Notes: generated from the letters alone by a model not told the origin. Numbered from the stretch's first letter, positions 34,561 through 47,993 are shown. The stretch: DNA of 64,000 nt from Epiperipatus broadwayi (GCA_028023455.1 JAQFVV010006355.1:436001-500000), one strand, 5' to 3'. Translations and numbers: made by a program.

Positions 34561-37500
34561 GAATAAAGGCTGGCTAATTTTCTGTCAACCCTGGATTTTT
34601 TAGAAGAATAAGTGATTTAAAAAGAGAAAATTACATTCAATATATTAAAATTTAAAAATGACAATTAAAATTATGAAAAAGATAATACCACTCTTCTAGA
34701 AAGCAAGAATGACTTTTATTGATAATATTAAGGAAAAATAGTAATAATTTAAGTGTCAATAACCATGAAACATATGACAAAAATAGCAGAAATCAATCTA
34801 AAAAACTTTTTTGTTAAAGCTTGTTTAGATATGTTTAACTTGTCATGATGTATTAAAATTTGGTCAAGTACATCATACATTATATTGTCATGTGACCATT
34901 GAGGTGTTTATTGTCCCAGTTACTGCCATAATACTTTTTTTCAAGTAGTTTACTCACTCACTTGTAAGGCTGAGAGGAAGCAATGTGCAGTTTAAATGTT
35001 TGTTGAATTCATCAGTCTCTATAACTCAAAAGGAGGCAAGGCTTAATTTTCAAATGTCATATTGGTCAGCTTCTAAGACTAAAAAAAAAGCAAGATTTTG
35101 TATATTGGTGTTATATTGGAATTATTGATGTGATGTGGATAGCTTAACAGAATTCAAACTGAGATAATTTTTTTAGTATTCATGCTTCATTGTACATCTT
35201 AATGCCATATAATTAACTGTTTATGAATCTTAGAGTTGAAATCCTATTCATTCCTTTTACAGATTAATGTCAAAAAAATCTCTGAACATTAAAATCATAC
35301 TCATATGTGGTCTCTTTACTTATGTATTGGTATATTCATAAAACAACATTTTTTTTAAAAAGGTGACTAAATTGTAGTAATACCTTTCTGCAATAAGCAT
35401 AGAATTGAGAAATGAAAAGTTACACTGTCCATTGTCTCAATTTAAAGGGAGGGGATTTGTAACAGAACAAATTTGATAGCAGCTTGAATTAGTTACTTTA
35501 AAAAGTTGCATCTCAAAATGTGTAATAAAAAAACTATTATAAATTGAGTAATAAATATATAAATTGTCATATGGGTATGTGCATATCTACTAGATATGTC
35601 ACTTAAGTACACTGGTTAAAAAAATTAAAAGAAAAATTAATTTATAAATTTTTAACTTACTTAAAGGAAGAAAGGAAAATGGTTTTGATGCACACATGGA
35701 TTTGAATTACATACTTTACAAAAATAAAAAAAATATTTACGCCCTTTCTGATTTGCATTCTAAATGAAGTTTAAATAAAAATCTTGCCAATTTTTAAAGT
35801 AAATAAATGGAACATCAAAATATGTTATTAAATATTATAGGTCAATTAAAATATATGTTATTGATCAATTCACTAGTGATATATTTTTCTTTCTCCCTAT
35901 CACTAAAGTAAATAGAAAAAAAACCTTTTATATTCTTTGTTCATTTAGTTATAAAACAACAATGTAATTTAAAACTATCTGTAAAATTATTTGTTTCTAT
36001 AACATGTTGTAAAAGAAATAAAGAAAATGTTTATCAAAAAATAAGTTATAAAAAACATGTCAAATCTTGTAATTAGTTTTTAATAAGAAAAACATCATGA
36101 ACTCAGCAATAAGTGTAAACAACAACACATGAAGTATAAATAGGTAAAACAAGCAACTAGGGCAATCTACTCTAGTCTAATATACACCTTAACTCAAGAA
36201 GCAAAATGATCCCATAAAAGAGGAATCCCTGATTAAAACAGTTTTCCACCATATTTTGAATTTCCATAGCCTGCTAAAAATCAGGACAGCAACAATGACA
36301 TTTACTAATATGTGTGGCTAGAAACCAATTATGATACCCATAAAAACACCTGACGTACAATCAGATCTAGACTCTAATGCTGAAGTTTTCTGAAATCAGC
36401 CTTTGCCAATTTTAATCATGCTATGAAGAAAGAAGTGAATTGTGTCATAAAACCTACCAGAACTCATGACTACTATCACCAATATCTTTTCTTTGATAAT
36501 CAGGGTAGTTATAATAAAAATAATAAATCTTGTTTATTAAATTAAAAAAAGAAAAAAATCTACATTTTTTAAATATATTATTATTATATTTTATAAAAAA
36601 TACTTTTCTCTCAGTAATCTTCTTTCATGGTAGAATGCCAAACACATGTACCAAAAATAATGGTACAATCTATATATAATACTTTTAAAAATCAGTAACT
36701 CTGAATACACTTACCGCAATAAACATAAACATTTATAAGTTAATTTATTTTCTTATATAAATAGAGAATCACTCCGTGATATTTTGGAGTTGTGAAACAT
36801 ATTAGCAGCAATCTTAACAAAACCTCTCAATATAACCAACCACCAAAATTTCAGATGACAATTCAGATGTAAATTCTATAAATATCAACAATGATAATTA
36901 AATTTTGATTATTAAATAAGTAAGACTAATCATATGTAATAATATTTTAATAAGTTAGAAACTCCATAAACATTTACTAATTACTCTATCAAGAATCATA
37001 ATAAATATGTGTAACTTGGAATCATTCATTACTATTGCAAACATTGACCTCTTTGAATTGTCAATTAGTTAGATAAAATATTTTACTTTTATCTAATTCT
37101 ATGCATTATAGGCATCAGATCACTCAATGATATTTTGAAGAGTAAAATGTTACATTAGAGGTGAACTTATCAAAGATATGATCTAACCAGCCATTAATAT
37201 CAGATTATAATTCAGCTGTAAAATTCTAACTTTTATAAGAATATATCCATAATCAAAGACTATTAAATATACAGTGCAAATAAATTTTAAATAGTGAGAA
37301 AGTTTAAGTGTGTATATATTCAGCAGCTGTAATTTATTTATACAGTTGCCAAAATTATTAGATTTTACATTTGAATGGTCATATAAAACTTTTGGCTGGT
37401 TATATCAAGTTTTTGTTAAGATAACCATTTGTTTAAAATGTCATCTCTGAAATATCTGATTTACTATCTATATAAGAGCATAAAATAACCCTTATTATCT

Positions 37501-39337
37501 AACTATTAGAAAAATTGGACAGAATGTTGGTTGCAAGTTTATTGAATGTCTCTGAATGTTCATTCAGAGTTTCTAACTTTTTAAAATGTTATTATATATT
37601 ATGGGCCACTACTTATTTGATAGCCATAATTTACAGAAGTATAAAAATTAATATACTTTACACACACACACACATATATATATATAAGTGTATGTTTACT
37701 ATAAATATATTTATATTTGTGAATTTCAGTACATGCAATGAGGTTTTAATCTAAATTTTATGAATATGGAGGAGAGACTATTGTTTCAGATATTATATCC
37801 TTTTGAGCACTGATTATTTTATTGGCTGGGTGAGGTAAAAGTCTAAACTTTTAATTGGTCAATTCTCAAACTCAAGCATCAAAATATATTCATCTTTTAA
37901 TATTATATTCACTTTAGTTTCGTTTGTAAAAAGTTTATTAATAATTTGTCAGGTTATGAAAGTGAACGAAAGTTTTTTCAAAAATAAATTTTTATTTATA
38001 ATTATAAAAATATTCGATAGCAGCAAATCTAAAATGAAACGTTACTCACCAACCAAAAAGTTTTGCTGACATGGGTGATTTTTAAGTTGCGGAAAAGTAA
38101 ATAATTTTTGATAAAGACTTAACTATTTTTCTAAAATAATTTTATTTTTAGCATATTTTATCAAAATAATTTATAATTTGTCAAAAAATACTTTTGAAAT
38201 GGTCTAAAACATTCATTTATCATTTTCGAAATGAAAAAAAAGAAATCGTAACTCTTTAGTTTTTGACAGCCATGTTCTTTGTTGTCAAAATTTAACAGCC
38301 AATCAGATTCAAGAAAGGGCGGTATTTTTCCTTTGTTAGACCTATAATGGCAGTTTTATTAATTTTTTACTTGTAAAATAATTCAAGAAAGGGCAGCATC
38401 TTACAGAACTTTTTTTAACCTTTAAAAAGAGCGCAAAATTTTAACTGTAGTATTAAAAGTGACCGAATTAGAGTGACTTTATTATTGAATTATTTTTATT
38501 TTAAAAGCAAAAAACGAATTGCCTGCACTATACACTCAAAAAGAAAACTCTTATACTCTTAGGTGTAGTAACATTTTAATTTATCTTGTATGGTTTAATG
38601 CAGTAAGAGAATGGTAGTTTTTGGAACCCAAGATCCATATATCACAACCGGTCACCTCCAGCATTGTTTTTATTAATTACAAAAATTAAAGCCATTTGAT
38701 TATTTCATCTTTTAATTGTGAATATGAACTTCTCCCTCCTTATGTCACCATTATTCTTTATTTACTCTTCAATCATTCTCATCACCACTTTAATGGTAAT
38801 ATAATTTTGAATCTTCATTGATCTGCTTTTTTTTCTCAATTAAATATAATCGATATTAGTTTTTTGTATATTGTTTTTCTGATCCTTCATCACATCCCAT
38901 CCAAAATTATATATAAAAAAGGTATGCATTAAAGAATATTTAATATATTTGAATATTGACTATATTAAATTTTTTGACATGTGGCGATAAGGTCACCAAA
39001 AATGCTTACTAAATGAATCTGAAATGTTAACCTGTGTTTGAATGTGACTCAAAAGTGATCTGCTCTTCAATAATTAGATAGAAAAATAAAATCTAGTTTA
39101 AGGTTTAAGGTTCATTTTTAAGTTATTGATTTTTTTTTAGATCTTTGTTGTTTATCTTAGCTAAGAAGAAAGTGGTAGTTAATAAATTAAGATAAAATTG
39201 TAAATATAAATGCAAAATTCTGAATATTATATGTAATGTAATTTTCGTAATTTATACCTATTAACTTCACGGTTGGTATTATGATTAAAAAAATTATACT
39301 TTAAACAAATAAAATATTTATCTTTTTAATTTTTTAG
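34560..39337. other. Intron sequence, nothing firm recognised (4.8 kb)
   Basis: AT-rich. A CA/TA microsatellite lies at about 37660-37686. The region 38260-38410 has two copies of AATTCAAGAAAGGGC-like sequence (38310 and 38383) and may be a small repeat. Short open frames are not convincing. Confidence 0.45.
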
Positions 39338-39467
39338 GGCAGTTTTTTTTAATGGACTTGGAATGGCTTCGGTTTTTGCTCTGCACGGAATAATTGGTTT
39401 ACTTTTATACTCTTATTACAGCATTTGTGATCCTATATCTGCAGGATTTGTTGAAAAACCAGATCAG
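39338..39467 (+). CDS. SLC5-like symporter, exon f (helix plus D-P-x-S-A-G loop)
   Basis: The 130-bp exon follows TTTTTTAG and ends GATCAG|GTAAAT. Its first base completes TTG (Leu). It encodes AVFFNGLGMASVFALHGIIG then LLLYSYYSICDPISAGFVEK and PDQ. This is the helix and extracellular loop that in SLC5A8 reads roughly Y-x-x-C-D-P-W-x-x-x-x-V-x-x-P-D-Q. The Cys-Asp-Pro and Pro-Asp-Gln landmarks are intact. Confidence 0.95.
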
Positions 39468-39881
39468 GTAAATAAAACTCATAAAATTTAGGCATACATA
39501 TTTAATTTTGTTTAATTAAATTTTTAATAATTAATATTTTATTCAAATCTCATCTTTATCTATTATTTCTTGTATGCATGGACAAATGAATTCAGAAAAG
39601 CCAAGCTCGGTGTACATTTAATCATTTTCTTTTCATCTAATTCTTATCAAAATTTATTAGAGATGTATATTATTTCATTTATTATGTTAAAAAGCTATAA
39701 CTTACAATATATGAATGAGAATACTGAATAAAGTTAACTAATATATATATAAATGAATATTTATTTCATATAGATGTCACTAGGGGACATCTTAGTCATC
39801 TGAGTCAACAAGATGGGTGAGAAAGGTTATGCTGTATGCAAAAGATTTGGATAAACAATTTATATCAATATACTTGTACAA

Positions 39882-39945
39882 ATGGCTGGGATGATTGTGT
39901 TAGGATGTTTGTTTGGCTGGGATGATTGTGTTAGGATGTTTGTTT
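39882..39945. repeat. 31-bp perfect tandem duplication
   Basis: GGCTGGGATGATTGTGTTAG starts at 39884 and again at 39915, with ATGTTTGTTT completing each unit. It lies just upstream of the LINE 3' fragment. Confidence 0.95.
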
Positions 39946-40400
39946 AGTGTTATAGTGGTAAGGAATGGGATAAAAGAATAGATACATTAATAAAGAATAG
40001 GGAGGTGGAGGAATGGAGAACTAGTATGGAGAGTAAAAAGAGTTTAAATATATATAGAAGTAAACAGAGCATTGGGTGTGAGATAATTTATGATAATAGC
40101 AAGGAAAGTAGTTTATTGTTTAAGGCTCAAACAGGATTATTAGAAATAAGACAATATACATATAAATAGAAAAATATGGGTGATTTTGTCTGAACATTAT
40201 GTAAAGAAGGCATAAAAAATATTAGAGATCTGTTAATTGAATGTAAATGCCTGCAAGCAGAATATAAACAAAATGATCATACAGAAAGTGGGTTGTTGAT
40301 TTTTATGCTGGGCTTGGAAAAAGATAAAGGGGGATTAGATATAAAGACCATAAAACTTCAGGTGGGGAATGGAAAGATAAGGTAAAGTAGCCAACAGTTT
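39940..40400 (+). pseudogene. Non-LTR retrotransposon C-terminal fragment
   Basis: One frame is open over most of the stretch with two stops: KNREVEEWRTSMESKKSLNI, YRSKQSIGCEIIYDNSKESS, LLFKAQTGLLEIRQYTYK, then TLCKEGIKNIRDLLIECKCL QAEY-like residues. The Ser-L-x-x-Y-R ... L-L-F-(R/K)-A-x-T-G-x-L-x-(L/I)-R ... C-x-(x)-E ... (D/E)-x-L-(L/I)-x-E-C arrangement is the post-RT thumb and Cys/His motif of several LINE families. Only the extreme C terminus is present, as expected for a 5'-truncated insertion. Confidence 0.65.
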
Positions 40401-40449
40401 TCTATGGGCATAGTGGCTGAGAGATTCCTTGACTTCAAAAATGGAGAAA

Positions 40450-43400
40450 CCATAGTGCATCACATAACATGGAAAGCTTCTGTTCATTTAAGCCTATATA
40501 TATATATATAGTAGCTGGACATGCATGCATATGTGAAAAAGAGAAAGTGGATAAAAACATAAATATGTATAAAGATAATTGTAAAGGCTGTTTAAAATGT
40601 ATGATAAAATAACTTTGGGAATATTTTTATACATAACTGATAAATGCACAGATATGTGTCATCAAAAATCTTGATTCTTAAATCTCATAAAACTGTGAAA
40701 CTGACTTATTTTGGAACTTGAATATCGCATATTTTCCCAAGAATTGAGATTGTATGACTACATATATGTACTTTTTATATTTTTAAAATGATTAGTAAAT
40801 TTTGTCATAATATTATAAAAGAGTAACTATATTTTAAAACTCACATTCTGATTTAAGTTTATGTCACTGGGAAAAAAATTCAGAATTCATTACAATAGAT
40901 GTATAAAATAAAAATTTCAAATTAATCTGAAATAGCCCATTGCAGAGCAGAGATCAATACAAAATTCATTCACATAAAGTAACAATAAAAAAGTCATTAA
41001 TTGTTGGAATCAGCGACTTATTGGTTAGTGGGTGAGAGATTATAATTTCCTTTTGTATATTTTACCTTCTTGCAAGATTATTTAACAGTTTCATTGATCA
41101 TAGATAAAAGTTCCTGAAATGCAAGAAGAGGAAAAACAGCCAATATTTGAATGCTATCAGTTAAAAAGCAGAATACTATTATTACCACTTACTTATATTT
41201 CTTTCTTGAACTTCTAACAGGCAAGATAAAGATGAATATTAATAAACACTATTGATAAAGTAATGAATTTGATGGAGAAAAACAAATGTAAATGAACTAG
41301 TGTAATTTTTGCATTTTATTTAAAAAATCACATTACCCTGCTATTGTCCCCTCATTAAAAATTATAAAATCTAAACAAGTAGAAATAAAAATTAAATTTT
41401 CAAAATCTCTCTTTTTTCTTTTTAGAAAAAAAAAATTCAATCATAATTTCAAACAAATATTCTGAAATGAATTGTTCTATGTAAATATATTGTTCTGTTA
41501 TACATTTGAATGTTAGTTAACATAAAGAATATATATGGCTTCAATGTGAAATAAAAATATATTAAATGTTGAAATGAAAAAAAAAAGTTCTGTATTAGAT
41601 AATGAACTACGTTAATAGACTATAATATGTCGATCGTAATATAGAAATTATTAATAATATAAAACTATATAATGGGGATAAAGGTTTATTACCCAGAAAT
41701 TGATCTATGATAAATTGAATGAATTCTCTTTTTCACTAACTTTTAATATAAAGAAGAAACCAAAAACTTATATTGAAGTGAAATAGTTACTTATGATTTT
41801 TTTAGTTTATCAATGTCTCTTATACTTTTACCTTCTAGACTGATTGAAGGGATATTATTAACTAAATAAACAGTTTTATTTTTCTTTGTTTCATCAGTGT
41901 AACTATTTATAAAATTAATAAGCTCTTTTATTTTAGAGAAAATTAATTAGCCTGGTCTTTTGTTGTGGAATTTTTTATATTATAAAATAATATCATCTGA
42001 TCCCTCAGTATTTCACAAAATGAAAACTGATTTATTGAGGCACTAAGCTTTTTTTTCTGTAGTGTTTTTTAAGACATTTCATTTTGCATGAGAGAGAATT
42101 TTCAGAAATCTATATTTTTGTAAATACATAAAAAAGTTTTAACCTGTTTTTTTCATTTATTATTTCTTCTAATACTGATAGATTTTATTCAAACTAAAAA
42201 AGTAAAGTTAATTCTATGTATCTTTTTCATCATCTAATATGTGACAAAATACCATAAATATGTTTATTAAAAAGACATCTGCTTTAGACATGCTGGAAAA
42301 CACTATAGTTACTAATTTTTTCACACACAGATATCTTAGCTGTTACATTTTTTATAAGATTGGCCATAACACTTTCTTCAAAGCAAACAAAAATTAAAAT
42401 TGCATATCTATTGTGTTTCACTCTTTTTTCCACCAGATGATAAATTCAATACAACCTTGAATACACATTTTTTATACTAATGTTGATTTTATCAATGATT
42501 TTATGTAATTCTTTTAAAGACTAATTCCATTGTGAATAGAATTGTTTAAAACTGAAGCTGAAATACTAAAAAGCTTATTATTTCACAGCTAAATGAGTCA
42601 TGAAATTTACATAAAAGTGCATTATTAAAAAATGGTATCAACATTTTTGAATAAAGAAGTGTTAACACTAATTTTACATAATTGTACTATAATAGTCTTG
42701 CAAATAATAATACCTTTTCAAATTGTATCTGAGATTAATATGTACTAAGTTATCCTCTCAAATTATAGTCCCTGTTTTCCAACTTCTAAATATTTTTTTT
42801 AAAATTTCTTTATGCATCTTCTTGTTGACACAATATTCTTATCACATGATAGTGCAGTTTTAATTTCCATCCTCAATCTGGTTTTTGGCTTTTGCATTAT
42901 CTGTGAAAACTCATGATGCATATAAAAATCAAATGTAACATTTTTTTAAATAACCTAAAAGGTATTAGGACTTTTTAAATTTCAGAACATTATCTTAGTA
43001 ATAGAAAAAAAATTAAAGATGGCTACCATATGTATAACTACATTAGTTCCAGGTTCAAATGCCAAACTCTTATTGATAAAGATAAAAGCCAAAAACCTAT
43101 CTGTAAATTGATATTAAATTGGAAATCATTGTTCAATAAAACTTATAATAAACAGTGCTAAAGTAAAAATATGAGAAATGTCTTATTTTACATTTTTGAT
43201 CATTTGTTAAACAAGTTAATTATTAAAATTGGGGTTTTTTGTAAACAAATACACATTATTTATTTGTATTCTATTTTAAGGCTAAGATAAAAAAATTAGC
43301 TTAAATTAAAGTCATTATGATCTTCATATCAATGGTCAGTTTTAATAAATTTAATTACTTTTTCTTTATGTTTCTACAACATAAATTGAAATCAATTTTA

Positions 43401-46130
43401 ATGCATTCTTTATATCATTTTTATAGGCTACGTGTTTACATCTATTGTTTGTTATTTAATTATATTATTAGTTTATTTATTTTGCTATAATATCTATTGC
43501 ATTCAATGACTTCTCAAACTATGCAATAATACCATTGATTATGATATATAATCCAGGAATGCCATCTCACTGATTTTTATTGGAGATGTATATTTTACAT
43601 CTAGGCTTAAAACTATTCTATTTACCATTCTGTACAAAATTTATTAATTTCAAGAAATGCTTTGTTTCATAGTTTTCAGAATAATGATTGTTAGAGATTT
43701 AAGATTTGTTGGTTCTTCTATTAGTTCACCAAAAAAAATTGAGTGTAATTAAAAAATCTGCTATGAAAAAGCTAAAGAGGGTGACAAATTGACAGTTAGG
43801 AATACTTATGTTCAGTGATGCTATAAACACATTTTTAATTTAAGACATCTAGCAACAACTTATTGTAAAATTCAAAAGACATAATACAGCTGATACAAAC
43901 ATGGTAAAGTTATTTGTAATCCATAAATAACTAAATTTTTATTGGAAATAAGTCAATGCAAAATACTATATTTGCATTTTAAATATAATAATAATAATAA
44001 CTACTTTGTCATTCAGCAGTTAAAAATATTAGTTTTGAATAATGTAAAGAATCACATCACATTGTTATATGTAATAGTTCTGTTTCTTATTACAATTTCT
44101 ATTAGAAATAATCCAAGTGGAAAAAAATGCAATTTCAAGAAATATCCCATAGGCATGAAAAACGTGGATGCTAAATTCTTGCCATAATTATTTTAATTAA
44201 TCATTAACCAATCTTGCTTAGTGGTTCATCATAAGATTAATATGATACTAAAATTGATAAAGCTGTCTAAATGTTTCTCTGATTCTATCCCAAGTTATTG
44301 CATATTTTAAATTTCAACAACATTATTTTGATCTGCATATTGATTTTAAATATATCTTTGATGAAATCAAACCAGAGCAATGTACATTGGCAACAGTAAA
44401 TTATATTATACGTTTCTCACTACTTCTGTCCATTGTGTGGACTGGCACTGGATTTTTCTTAGCTGCATGAATATTTAATCTTTACAAAAATTCATTAGTT
44501 AAATTTAGAAAATGCCACATAAAGACTTTATATTCTTCACTACTGACTAATCATATTTATTCTTAATCAAATAATCTGATATTGATGTTTAAAAATATAT
44601 AGAATTTCAACTCTATTATTATACTTTAAATTTTTCAACAAGTTTTAGATTTTCCCATATTTTCCAAATTTATTTTCCAGTATTTATCAATAGGCAAAGA
44701 ATTGCATCTCTCTTTTCAACCCATTCAATCTTTACATGACCAAAGTTATTGTTTAAATTTATTTGTCTAATTGTATTTAATCGATTTTATGTAGTTCCTT
44801 ATGAGTAAGGTCATTATTTCTGGGCTATGAAATTTTTGGAGAATTAAATTAAATAAATATGATTTTTAAAACATATGTTTTATGTGCAAAATCAACATTA
44901 TTATCTCCGTTTGTAATACAAATCTCTCTTGATATAAATGACTTGAAATTCATGTATTTTTCATTGTATTTTAAGGTCATATAAATAAGGTTTTTTCTGC
45001 TTTTGCAGCACAATCAAGTCTTATTACATTTCTATCTATACCATTTTTTATATGTCTTGCTTTAGAACATCCTCTCCCCCCTATTGGATGTTGGGCAATC
45101 TATCATGTTGTGCAAAACAATCTTAATAATCATGATTAGAACTCATTTGAAAATGCTATGTATTTGGCATTTAACAGGATTATCTACTGTTAGATATGTC
45201 TAACATAGATTAACTTGATTAGTCACTTTACACTTGGTAACATAATCAATGTGTTCTTTGTTATGAAGAGCCAGATTTTTATAACTATGTTTTATAAAGT
45301 AGTTATACTCTCTGATTAAATTTAGCTATAACACTTTGAGGGTGAAAGTTATAAGTTTCAGCAATAAACCAGAATATTCTTTCATTACATTAAATTCTTA
45401 TAGGTCGAGATTTTATTATTGTTATATTACAACTTACCTTCAACTAAAGGGCTAGACCATATTCCATCTTATCTTGATCGGATTAAGCATTAATCGCAGT
45501 AAAACTAGTCCCTTGCCATCTTAAACATTCTAATGTTGTGTAACTAATACATATCTAAAAAATACTTTTTTTTATTTTTCTTAAAAAATACCAAGTACTG
45601 TATATAAAATATCTTTTTTTAAAAAACATCAAGTATGTAAAATGTCATTTGCTTGTGCCCTTCTTTAATCAACATAGCATCGAATTACTTACTGCTTATT
45701 ACTTTCATATAAAACTATTTTTATATATTGTTTTTTTTTTCTCTTTTGTAAACAATTTAATTGTATAAAAATATTATTTCAACATCAAAAGAAAAAAAAT
45801 ATTGTTATATAAAATTTATCCCTCCTCCCTTCCGCTTTTTCAAAACAAAATATACCTCTGAATCTTACTTAACACGTTAAAAATTATATTAAAAAAGTAT
45901 TTTTAATTAAGTGAAAAAAAAAATAGGTTAATCATTATTTCAGTTGTCAAGAAAAAAATGGGTATTCCTAAAATTATAAACAAATTTTAACTTTTGCCTT
46001 TATTTATATAATATGCAATAATTTGAACTTGTAATATATATAATTATTAAAGAGTGAGATTTAATATCCAAATTTATTTCTTAGATGAGTTTTAATATCC
46101 AAATTTACTTCTTAGATAATATTTGCTTAT
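40450..46130. other. Intron sequence, possible very old reverse-strand coding traces
   Basis: Mostly AT-rich filler. The reverse strand has short readable segments (for example IKELINFINSYTDETKKNK at about 41890 and MKKTEIL-like runs nearby) and less biased DNA at 44980-45500. They have no recognisable family motif and may be chance in A-rich DNA. A 35-bp imperfect duplication (TTTAATATCCAAATTTA) occurs at 46060-46112. Confidence 0.35.
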
Positions 46131-46300
46131 ATGGGTAAGATTTAAAATACAGACATTCTACATATATGTGGAGCTTAATTGTAAATATAGGGTATTTGAA
46201 CACAGACTTCAAGCACCTTTCGACAATCCACCCTATCTCATACCACTGACCCACATGACCACACACATATAGAAAAAATAAATAATCATCAATATACATA

Positions 46301-46326
46301 TTTCATGCTGAACTAGCACTCATCAG
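46301..46326 (-). ncRNA. Hammerhead ribozyme core, family A copy 3a (intact boxes)
   Basis: Reverse strand: CTGATGA, GTGCT-AGTTC-AGCAT, GAAA. Helix II pairs UGCU with AGCA and is closed by G-U. Upstream, TGG...CCA and AGAT-GGTG-ATCT form a plausible helix I hairpin (bases 46327-46348). After GAAA comes TATGTATAT; its pairing partner upstream is a TA/TG microsatellite (ATATATATGGGTG), giving only a partial helix III without a clear NUH triplet. Confidence 0.65.
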
Positions 46327-46759
46327 TTGGTCCAGATCACCATCTCCCACACCCATATATATAATCAGTGCTCATACGTTAATGGACAGGCTTCAATCCA
46401 TTTTAATTTCCAACTCTTCAGCCATCCATATCTTTAAAATCAGATGATGCAATGCCCAAATCCCATACTGATACCAATATTATTGTTATGCCCATGTTAA
46501 CCTCAAATCACTCTGATCCCCCATGTAAAGGACCTTATCCATTTAAATACATAGAAGAGGGATGGGCAGGATGCAGGCTTAATGTGTAATATTTGAAATA
46601 CTGTACAGGCATTCTATATATACATGGAGCTTAATTGTAAATATAGGGAATTTGAACACAGACTTTCAAGCACCCTTCAACAATCCACACTATCTCATAC
46701 CACTGATACACATGAACACAGACATATGTAGAAAAAATAAATAATCACCAATATATATA

Positions 46760-46785
46760 TTTCATGCTGAACCAGCACTCACCAT
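46760..46785 (-). ncRNA. Hammerhead remnant, family A copy 3b
   Basis: Reverse strand: ATGGTGA, GTGCTG-GTT-CAGCAT, GAAA. Helix II and the GAAA box are kept but the CUGAUGA box has two changes, so it should be inactive. Confidence 0.55.
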
Positions 46786-47300
46786 TTGCTCCAAATCACC
46801 ATCTTCCACACACACATATATAATCAGTGCTCAGTTTAAGATAACAAATCTTCACACTTTAGTGGACAGACTTCAATCCACTCCAACCTCCAACTCTTCA
46901 GCCATCCATAGCATTGAAAATCTGATTATGGAATGCCCAAATCCCATGCTGCTTCCAATATTATTGTTATACCCATGTTGACCTCAAGTCATTCTGACCC
47001 CTCATATATAGGACCTTATCCATTTAAATACATAGAGGAGGGATGGGCAAAATGTATTTAAATGGATAAGGTCCTATACATGAGGGGTCAGAATGACTTG
47101 AGGTCAACATGGGTATAACAATAATATTGGTATCAGCATGGGATTTGGGCATTCCATCATCAGATTTTCAGTGGTATGGATGGCTGAAGAGTTGGAGGTT
47201 GGAGTGAATTGAAGCCTGTCCATTAAAGTGTGGATTTACTATATTAATATAAACTGAGCACTGAATGTATATACATATGGGAGATAGTGATCTGGACCAA

Positions 47301-47326
47301 CTGGGGAGTGCTGGTTCAGCATGATA
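47301..47326 (+). ncRNA. Hammerhead remnant, family A copy 3c
   Basis: CTGGGGA, GTGCTG-GTT-CAGCAT, GATA. The core boxes are mutated. Upstream this copy retains the best candidate 5' strand of helix III, ATATACATAT just before GGGAGATAGTGATCT, complementary to the TATGTATAT found after GAAA in other copies. Confidence 0.55.
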
Positions 47327-47479
47327 TACATATATTGGTGAATATTTATCTTTTCTACATGTGTGTGATCATGTGCACCAGTGATATGAGATAGTGTGAA
47401 TTGTTGAAGGGTGCTTGAAAGTCTATGTTCAAATCCCCTACAATTATATAGGTAACATAGTAATCAAATGGTTTGCTGC

Positions 47480-47570
47480 TTGGGAGTTCATAAGTACCAG
47501 AAATGACAGAGATGATCCAATAATTTTGATCTTTAGAGTCTGCTACTCTACCATTGCACTATACCAAACA
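47480..47570 (-). repeat. Possible tRNA-derived repeat (weak)
   Basis: The reverse strand reads TATAGTGCAATGGTAGAGTA followed by GCAGACTCTAAAGATC, resembling a D arm (A box) and anticodon arm with a TCT-like anticodon. A B box is not convincing (GGTACTTATGAACTCC). The flank GTTCATAAGTACCAGAAATG has a similar sequence at 57303-57330, so it may be a SINE family. Confidence 0.35.
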
Positions 47571-47904
47571 TAAATAACATGATATATTTATTTACTCAAT
47601 GAACTTTAATTGATATGTATCATACTTAATAAATGAATTTTTTTATCGCTTCTTTAATTATAAAATCAATCAAGAGAATTTGAAATGATTGTCCACATGG
47701 TTTAATACAGATGGTCTCTAGAGAAAAACATCACTATAACAAAGCTGATCTGCTCCTTTCATTTGCCAAATATTACTGAACTTCAAGACTTTCCAAGTAA
47801 CAAACCATTTGATTATTTTTTTAGTCAAAAGTACATGGGCATGCATAAAAACTTTACTTATGAGAAAAAATAATATGAACTTATTTATATTTTCTGTTTT
47901 ATAG

Positions 47905-47993
47905 ATTTTACCATACTTCAGTATGGAGATGCTTCAGGAACATCCTGGCCTTCCTGGACTATTTGTTGCAGGAGTATTTAGTGCTTGTTTAAG
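47905..47993 (+). CDS. SLC5-like symporter, exon g (PGLPGLFVAGVFSACL)
   Basis: The 89-bp exon (acceptor TTTTATAG, donor TTTAAG|GTATTT) encodes ILPYFSMEMLQEHPGLPGLF then VAGVFSACL and two bases of a Ser codon. The (L/I)-P-Y-x-x-x-(E/D)-x-L-x-x-x-P-G-L-P-G-L-F-V-A block is one of the most conserved in the SLC5A5/6/8/12 group. The donor GTATTT is weaker than the others but lies exactly where phase requires. Confidence 0.96.

Larger units (their letters stand above)
46138..47450. mobile_element. Hammerhead repeat family A, locus 3 (direct dimer plus inverted unit)
   Basis: Two reverse-orientation units start at GAGCTTAATTGTAAATATAG at 46171 and 46626, a 455-bp period, followed by a + orientation unit from about 47045 to 47450. 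Landmarks in each: GACTTTCAAGCACC, TTCATGCTGAACCAGCACTC, CATCTCCCACACA, ATCAGTGCTCA, GGCATGGGATTTGGGCATTC-like DNA, and GACCTTATCCATTTAAATAC. The outermost part of the unit, read 5' to 3' in ribozyme orientation, ends GTTCAAATCCCCTACAATTA, resembling a tRNA B box. The three units are roughly 85-90% alike by eye. No ORF is present. Confidence 0.9.

Noticed and set aside
41780-45200. A reverse-strand transposase gene
   Set aside because: Only isolated readable segments without any recognisable motif; A-rich DNA easily yields Lys/Asn/Ile-rich frames.
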